Shown here: piece by piece, positions 7,370-12,081 of the stretch
Layout: each line of letters opens with the position of its first letter
Numbering within the stretch: the first letter of the stretch is position 1
Assembly (NCBI GenBank): GCA_964428275.1
Contig: CAYRXN010000307.1
Coordinates: forward strand, 1-12,081
Direction: 5' to 3'
Length of the DNA: 12,081 nt
Origin: JALSRY01 sp964428275
GTDB lineage: Bacteria; Planctomycetota; Phycisphaerae; UBA1845; Fen-1342
Program-made: the position numbers and the translations under genes
Notes under the pieces: model-generated
The model's input: only the letters and a program-made list of their open reading frames with translations
Database searches by the model: none
What the model was told of the DNA's origin: nothing

Positions 7370-8746
7370 CTATTGCGCTGACGCGCCGTGGCGCGATCCG
7401 GTCAATCTCCGCCACCAGGCCACCCCGAGCAGCGCCGCCGGCCCCGCATCCACCACCCACCACAACCACGGCATCGGGTCCCACTGGCCCGTGCGCACGT
7501 AGCGCAGGTCCACGAAGTGCAGCGCCGGGACGGCCAGCAGCCACACAACCAGCCACAGCGGCGGTCGGCGGGCCAGCCCCGGCACGATCCAGAGGAAGTA
7601 CCACGGGTAGGCGACCGGAGCCAGCAAGAGCGTCGTGCCCGAGAGCAACCACACATCGGGCCACACGGCGCCGCGCCGGCGCCGCGCCAGCAGCACCGCC
7701 AGCGTCACCAGCGCGCCCGCGACGATGGCGATCGGCCCCCAGCGCGCCATCGGCAGCATCCGCAAGCCCTCGAAGATGATGTCGTTGAACGTCCAGTGCT
7801 CGGCGAACAAACGGGCCGTGTCGCGGGCGGCGGCCAAACCGGCCCGGTAGGGAATCCACGCCGCCGCGGCCGTCGCGCCCGCCGCGGCGGCCAGCGCGGC
7901 GCCGCGGCGCCACGGGCGGGTGCGCCCGGCCAGCAACACCGTGACCACCAGCGGCCAGAAGTACTTCACGTCGATGCTCAGCCCCAGCAGCACGCCGGCG
8001 GTCAGGCACGCGACCCATCCGCGCCTGGCGCCGGTGCGCGCGTCGGGGGCGGCCGATTCGTACGCGATCACGGCCGCCGCCAGCAACGCCGCGCCGACCA
8101 GGTCGAGATGCCCCGCCTCGTAGCATTCCAGCAGCAGCAGCGGACACCACAGGACACCCGCCAGCCAGAGCGGCGACGCGCGCAGCCGCCGCAAACCCAA
8201 TGCCAAGGTCGCGCACAGCAGCGCATCGAACAGCAGCAGGATGCACTTCCACCCCGCCAGCGAACCGCCGAACAGCGCCGCGTTGATCCTGAAGAGCGCC
8301 TGCATCGTCGGCGGGTAAATCGCCGGAATGTCCCGATGGTTGATCCGCTGCCACAGATCGCGATGTTTCTCGGCCAGCGCGCGGAGTTGGGGCGCGTCGG
8401 GTGCCAGGCGGTAGGGATCAAGCCCCTGCTGTTGAACCAGTCCTTCCCACAAGTAGCGGTAGACGTCACCGCTGGTCGCGGGCGCGAGCGGCCACAACGT
8501 GGCCCGGAAGAGCACTGCCGCGCCCAGAACGATCGCGATCTCGGCCCGCGGGCAGGTTGCGCGCGCCTCGCCCGTCAGCCGCCGGAGCAGCCACGCGAAC
8601 GCGACTCCGGCGATGAGGTAGCCGACCAGCACGAAAGCTACCTGCCGGGCAGGCGTGTCCGCGGCGCGGACCAGCAGCAACGATGCCTCAATCGCCACGG
8701 CACAAGCGATCAGCGTCGGCACCATTCGGCGGGGGGCACGGGCCAT
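7370..8746 (-). CDS. GT-C fold polytopic glycosyltransferase (GT87/DUF2029-like)
   Basis: This is a 458-residue membrane protein with roughly 10 to 12 hydrophobic segments (for example about 9-27, 35-55, 166-186, 190-207, 213-229, 244-271, 283-297, 336-354, 363-390, 396-412 and 426-445). The loop after the third segment has SGDVYRYLWEG (92-102), whose aspartate D94 is in the place of the catalytic acidic residue of GT-C enzymes. IYPPTMQALF (143-152), GHLDLVGAALLA (212-223) and PVAYPWYFLWIVPG (377-390) are also typical of polyprenyl-phosphate-dependent mannosyltransferase relatives. Such enzymes transfer a sugar from a polyprenyl-phosphate donor to a lipid or glycan on the outer face of the membrane. 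A stop codon four codons upstream (TAG) rules out a longer form; no clear Shine-Dalgarno site is seen. The gene lies upstream of, and in the same direction as, the lipid unit, but 306 bp separate them, so shared function is not shown. The acceptor is unknown. Confidence 0.8.
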   Translation of the reverse strand: MARAPRRMVPTLIACAVAIEASLLLVRAADTPARQVAFVLVGYLIAGVAFAWLLRRLTGEARATCPRAEIAIVLGAAVLFRATLWPLAPATSGDVYRYLWEGLVQQQGLDPYRLAPDAPQLRALAEKHRDLWQRINHRDIPAIYPPTMQALFRINAALFGGSLAGWKCILLLFDALLCATLALGLRRLRASPLWLAGVLWCPLLLLECYEAGHLDLVGAALLAAAVIAYESAAPDARTGARRGWVACLTAGVLLGLSIDVKYFWPLVVTVLLAGRTRPWRRGAALAAAAGATAAAAWIPYRAGLAAARDTARLFAEHWTFNDIIFEGLRMLPMARWGPIAIVAGALVTLAVLLARRRRGAVWPDVWLLSGTTLLLAPVAYPWYFLWIVPGLARRPPLWLVVWLLAVPALHFVDLRYVRTGQWDPMPWLWWVVDAGPAALLGVAWWRRLTGSRHGASAQ

Positions 8747-8964
8747 GCTGACAATCTACCGCCGCCACGGCCTGGAGGGGAGCCACCGGAACCGACACCC
8801 CCTCTGACCATGCGCCGCGTGTATCGGCCACGTCTTGACAATACTGGTAAATCCGGTTAGGCAAAGCGGTTGACGTAGCCGGGTGTTTGGCGCGGGCGAG
8901 TTGGGGGGAACGGGTCGGCGTGTGGCGGCCGAACACATAAGCCTATACACAGCAAGGTGTTGGG
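8747..8964. promoter_or_regulatory. Divergent intergenic region between glycosyltransferase and oxidoreductase genes
   Basis: This gap holds no gene that I can support and must carry the promoters of both flanking genes. On the plus strand a perfect TTGACA lies at 8835-8840, but 16 to 18 bp downstream there is only a poor -10 match around 8857-8863. A TATACA at 8944-8949 is a better -10 box but lacks a good -35. AAGGTG at 8954-8959 is the ribosome binding site of the plus-strand gene, 5 nt before its ATG. No convincing minus-strand promoter could be picked. Confidence 0.35.
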
Positions 8965-10155
8965 ATGACAACGACGTGCAATGTCGCGCTGTTCGGGCAG
9001 AAGTTCATGGGTCGCGCCCACAGCAATGCATACATGAAAGCCGGTCGTTTCTTCAACGTGCCGATCCAGCCGGTGATGCACACGATCGTCGGGATCGACC
9101 TCATTTCGCTCGCGCCGTTCGCGGACCGCTGGGGGTGGAAGAAATACAGCACGTCGTGGAAGGAAGTCGTCAAGGACGGTGCGATCGACCTCGTCGATGT
9201 CAGCACGCCCAACTACATGCACGCCGAGCAGTCCATCGCGGCGCTGTCGGCCGGGAAGCACGTCGCGTGCGAGAAACCGCTGGCCACCACCCTCAAAGAA
9301 GCCCGCATGATGCGCAATGCCGCCGCCCGGGCGCGCAAGTGTCGCACGTTTGTCTGGTTCAACTATCGGCGTTGCCCCGCGGTGGCGCTGGCGTATCAAC
9401 TCGTGCGCGAGGGGCGCATCGGCCGACTTTATCACATTCGGGCGCAGTTCCTCCAGGACTGGGCCGGACCCGAGGCCCCGCTGACCTGGCGGTTTCAGAA
9501 GAAGTACGCTGGATCGGGGGCCCACGGCGACCTCAACGCCCACATCATCGACCTGGCCCGCTTCATCACCGGAGAGGAATTCACCGAGATCTGCGGCGCC
9601 GTGTCGGAGACGTTCATCACCGAACGCGAGGTGCTCACGCCGCCTTCCAAGACCGGCGGCCGCTCACGCGCCCGGCGGCGCAAGCCCGCCGTCGGCAAGA
9701 GCGACGTCGATGACTGCGTGCTCTTTTTTGCCCGGACCAACAAGGGGACCATCGCGAGTTTCGAGGCCAGTCGCCTGGCCACCGGGCACCGCGTGACGAA
9801 CACGATCGAGATCAACGGCGAGCACGGCGCCCTGCGCTTCTCGTTCGAGGACATGAACACGCTGTGGTTCTACGACCACACCGAGGACAAGCGGCTGGCC
9901 GGCTGGCGCAAGATCCTCTGCACCGCCGCCCGCGTCCACCCCTACGCCGGCGCCTGGTGGCCCGAAGGCCACGGCATCAGCTACGAACACACCTTCGTCA
10001 ACATGGCCGCCGAGATGATGGCCGTGCTGGCGGGCGAAGAATCGATCCTCCCCATCCCCGACTTCGCCGACGCATACGAAACCCAGCGCGTGCTCGAAGC
10101 GGCCATCCTCGCCGCCAAGCACCGCGCCGCGGTCCGGCTCAGCGAAGTCAAGTAG
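8965..10155 (+). CDS. Gfo/Idh/MocA family NAD(P)-dependent oxidoreductase
   Basis: This 396-residue soluble protein has an N-terminal Rossmann fold (CNVALFGQKFMGRAHSNAY, about 5-23, with the glycine-rich nucleotide loop), the family signature ACEKPLA (101-107), and the substrate-site pattern GSGAHGDLNAHIIDLARF (183-200). D189 and H193 correspond to the conserved aspartate and histidine of the family. Members oxidise or reduce hydroxyls of sugars, inositols and related polyols with NAD(P). A Pro/Ser/Arg-rich insertion at about 226-245 interrupts the C-terminal sheet; a loop in this place is common in one environmental subgroup. The start has AAGGTG 5 nt upstream. It is transcribed away from the glycosyltransferase and appears monocistronic. 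The substrate cannot be told from sequence; nothing ties it directly to the lipid genes. Confidence 0.92.
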   Translation: MTTTCNVALFGQKFMGRAHSNAYMKAGRFFNVPIQPVMHTIVGIDLISLAPFADRWGWKKYSTSWKEVVKDGAIDLVDVSTPNYMHAEQSIAALSAGKHVACEKPLATTLKEARMMRNAAARARKCRTFVWFNYRRCPAVALAYQLVREGRIGRLYHIRAQFLQDWAGPEAPLTWRFQKKYAGSGAHGDLNAHIIDLARFITGEEFTEICGAVSETFITEREVLTPPSKTGGRSRARRRKPAVGKSDVDDCVLFFARTNKGTIASFEASRLATGHRVTNTIEINGEHGALRFSFEDMNTLWFYDHTEDKRLAGWRKILCTAARVHPYAGAWWPEGHGISYEHTFVNMAAEMMAVLAGEESILPIPDFADAYETQRVLEAAILAAKHRAAVRLSEVK

Positions 10156-10164
10156 TCCATCGGA

Positions 10165-10228
10165 CGCCCCGCGTGAACCGCAAGACGCCGGCCCCGCGCG
10201 AGGTGCCGGCGTCTCGTTCGTCGGGGCG
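10165..10228. terminator. Nested inverted repeat between convergent genes, likely bidirectional terminator
   Basis: The inner stem is a perfect 10-bp repeat, AGACGCCGGC (10183-10192) with GCCGGCGTCT (10205-10214), around a 12-nt loop. An outer 7-bp stem pairs CGCCCCG (10165-10171) with CGGGGCG (10222-10228). The element fills most of the 95-bp gap between the oxidoreductase stop (10155) and the stop of the facing peptidase gene (10251). It has no T-run on either side, so it is not a classic intrinsic terminator, but the position and symmetry fit transcription arrest or mRNA 3'-end protection for both genes. Confidence 0.6.
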
Positions 10229-10250
10229 CACGCGCAGCGCCGTTTCCGGC

Positions 10251-12081
10251 TCACTTCAGAGCTGCGCTGGTATCCACGTGCAGGTTCCTGACCAGGAACG
10301 CCCAGCGGTCGGCGACTTCCTCGATGATCTTGGCGGTCGGCTTGCCCGCGCCGTGGCCGGCGCGCGTTTCGATCCGGATCAGAATCGGGTTGTCGCAGCC
10401 CTGGGCCTGCTGGAGCGTCGCCGCGAACTTGAAGCTGTGGCACGGCACGACGCGGTCGTCGTGGTCGGAGGTCGTGATCATCGTCGGCGGATAGCAGGTA
10501 CCCTCGTGTACGTTGTGCAGCGGGCTGTAGGCATAGAGCACCTTGAACATCTCGGCGTCTTCCGGGTTGCCGTAGTCGGAGACCCAGGCCCAGCCGATCG
10601 TGAACTTGTGGAAGCGCAGCATGTCCATCACGCCGACGGCCGGCAGCGCCGCGCCGAACAGCTCGGGCCGCTGCGTGATGCAGGCCCCCACCAGCAGGCC
10701 GCCGTTGCTTCCGCCGCCGATCGCGAGCTTTTCGGTGCGCGTATACTTGTGCGCGATGAGCCACTGGGCGGCGGCGATGAAGTCATCGAAACAGTTCTGC
10801 TTGTTCTTGAGCCGGCCGGCGTCGTGCCAGGCCTTGCCGTATTCGCCGCCCCCGCGGATATTGGGCATCGCGAACACCCCGCCCATCTCCATCCACACCA
10901 GGTTGCTGATGCTGAAGCGCGGCGTCAGCGAGATATTGAACCCGCCGTAGCCGTAGAGATAGGTCGGGTTGTCGCCGTCGAGTTCCAGCCCCTTCCTGTA
11001 CGTGATGAACATCGGGATGCGCGTGCCGTCTTTGCTGTGGTAGAACACCTGCCGCGTGACGTAGTCGGCCGGGTTGAAGTCCACCTGGGGGCGTTTGAAG
11101 ACGGTGCTCTGGCCGGTGGTCATGTCGTAGCGATAGATCGTGGTCGGGTAGGCGAAGCTCGTGAAGGCGTAGAACGTCTCGGTGTCGCTGCGTTTGCCGC
11201 CGAACCCCCGGGCGCTGCCGAGTGCGGGCAGCTCCACCTCCCGGGCGAACTTGCCGCTCAGGTCGAAGATGCGGATCTGCGAGTGGGCGTCCTTGAGGTA
11301 GCTGGCGACGAACATGTCGCCCACGACGTTGACGCCGCGCAGCGTCTCGGCCGCCTGGGGAATGATCTCTTTCCAGTTCTGGCGCTGCGGGTGGCGGATG
11401 TCGATCGCGATGACGCGCCCGCGCGGCGCGTCGAGGTCGGTGAAGAACCAGAACAGCGGCCCGTCGTTGTCGATGAAACTGTACTGGGCGTCGAAATCGT
11501 CGAGCAGTTTGACGACCGGTCCGCCGGCCCGGAGATCCTTGTAGTAGACCCGGTTCTTCTCCTCGGTTCCCTGCCAGACCGAGATGATGAGGTAGCGGCC
11601 GTCGTCCGTCACCGACCCGCCAAAGCCCCACTCCTTCTGGTCGGGCCGCTCGTAGATCAGTTCGTCCTGCGACTGCGGCGTGCCGAGCTTGTGGTAATAG
11701 AGTTTCTGGTAGTAGTTCGACTCCTTCAGCTCGTTGCCCTTGGGCTCGTCGTAGCGGCTGTAGAAAAAGCCCTGGCCGTCCTTGGTCCACGACGCGCCGG
11801 AGAACTTGACCCACTTGATGACGTCGGGCAGATCCTGGCCGGTCTCCACGTCGCGCACGTGGTAGGTCACCCAGTCCGACCCCGCCTCGGACAGCCCGTA
11901 GGCCATCAGCCGCCCGTCGTCGGTGATCGACGTGCCGTGGAGCGCGACGGTACCGTCTTCAGAAAGCGTGTTCGGGTTGAGCAGGACGCGCGGCTCGGCG
12001 TCCAGCGCGTCGGCGACATACAGCACGGACTGGTTCTGAAGGCCGCTGTTGCGCGAGTAGAAGTAGCGGCCGCCGCGCTTG
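10251..12081 (-). CDS. Prolyl oligopeptidase (S9A), N-terminus outside the window
   Basis: The coding sequence runs off the right edge; 609 residues and the TGA stop (10253-10251) are visible. The GTG at 12026 is internal, since the frame continues upstream with RYFYSRNSGLQNQSVLY, a typical segment of the peptidase's beta-propeller. The propeller covers roughly the first 350 visible residues, then the alpha/beta-hydrolase domain begins (YLYGYGGFN, ANIRGGGEYG-like MPNIRGGGEYGKAWHDAG). The catalytic triad is present: serine in GGGSNGGLL (codon 10709-10707), aspartate in SDHDDRV and histidine in AGHGAGKP. About 100 residues are missing, as usual length is about 700. The enzyme cleaves proline-containing oligopeptides; location is unknown without the N-terminus. 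It converges on the oxidoreductase gene across a 95-bp gap. Confidence 0.93.
   Translation of the reverse strand, partial: KRGGRYFYSRNSGLQNQSVLYVADALDAEPRVLLNPNTLSEDGTVALHGTSITDDGRLMAYGLSEAGSDWVTYHVRDVETGQDLPDVIKWVKFSGASWTKDGQGFFYSRYDEPKGNELKESNYYQKLYYHKLGTPQSQDELIYERPDQKEWGFGGSVTDDGRYLIISVWQGTEEKNRVYYKDLRAGGPVVKLLDDFDAQYSFIDNDGPLFWFFTDLDAPRGRVIAIDIRHPQRQNWKEIIPQAAETLRGVNVVGDMFVASYLKDAHSQIRIFDLSGKFAREVELPALGSARGFGGKRSDTETFYAFTSFAYPTTIYRYDMTTGQSTVFKRPQVDFNPADYVTRQVFYHSKDGTRIPMFITYRKGLELDGDNPTYLYGYGGFNISLTPRFSISNLVWMEMGGVFAMPNIRGGGEYGKAWHDAGRLKNKQNCFDDFIAAAQWLIAHKYTRTEKLAIGGGSNGGLLVGACITQRPELFGAALPAVGVMDMLRFHKFTIGWAWVSDYGNPEDAEMFKVLYAYSPLHNVHEGTCYPPTMITTSDHDDRVVPCHSFKFAATLQQAQGCDNPILIRIETRAGHGAGKPTAKIIEEVADRWAFLVRNLHVDTSAALK

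Noticed and set aside
7388..8860. 490-codon open frame on the plus strand opposite the glycosyltransferase
   Set aside because: Its translation is an Arg/Pro/Gln-rich antisense product; the minus strand shows membrane segments and GT-C motifs.
9664..10764. 366-codon minus-strand open frame across the oxidoreductase end and the peptidase end
   Set aside because: It covers two convergent genes in a wrong frame and crosses the inverted repeat; no conserved motif is visible.
1..12081. tRNA, rRNA, CRISPR array, insertion sequence or prophage element
   Set aside because: No tandem spaced repeats, transposase or integrase motifs, or tRNA-like cloverleaf were seen by eye, and coding genes fill nearly all of the window.

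Overview
The window is GC-rich bacterial DNA with six protein-coding genes and no RNA gene, insertion sequence or CRISPR array that I can see. The gene families (two prolyl-oligopeptidase-type S9 peptidases, a Gfo/Idh/MocA oxidoreductase with an inserted Pro/Ser/basic loop, a GT-C glycosyltransferase) and the base composition suggest Planctomycetota or a related, mostly uncultured phylum. That placement is a weak inference. The central enzymes belong to oxygen-sensitive Fe-S families, so an anaerobic or microaerobic lifestyle is likely.

Layout. Bases 1-575 (+) are the 3' end of a prolyl oligopeptidase. A minus-strand block follows, transcribed right to left: a GT-C membrane glycosyltransferase (8746-7370), a 306-bp gap, a 1082-residue protein with two BcrAD/BadFG-type activase ATPase domains plus a DUF2229-like half (7063-3815), a 431-residue partner protein overlapping it by 94 bp (3908-2613), and a 693-residue radical SAM enzyme (2553-472). 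A divergent gap of 218 bp then precedes a plus-strand Gfo/Idh/MocA oxidoreductase (8965-10155). A nested inverted repeat separates that gene from a second prolyl oligopeptidase on the minus strand (10251 to beyond 12081).

The most interesting part is the three-gene unit 7063-472. The radical SAM protein has the family-wide sequence features of COG1964, the family of the archaeal tetraether lipid synthase Tes (MJ0619). The two genes before it together have the domain content (activase, activase, DUF2229/COG3580, COG3581) of PlsA, the Clostridium plasmalogen synthase, and of its relatives called glycerol ester reductase (GeR). My reading is that the unit encodes a bacterial ether and membrane-spanning lipid pathway: the split PlsA/GeR would reduce acyl ester lipids to ethers, and the Tes-like enzyme would join alkyl chains tail to tail. 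The membrane glycosyltransferase upstream could add a sugar to a lipid, but its link to the unit is only positional. The family assignments rest on visible motifs. The pathway is inference and depends on the source organism actually making such lipids.
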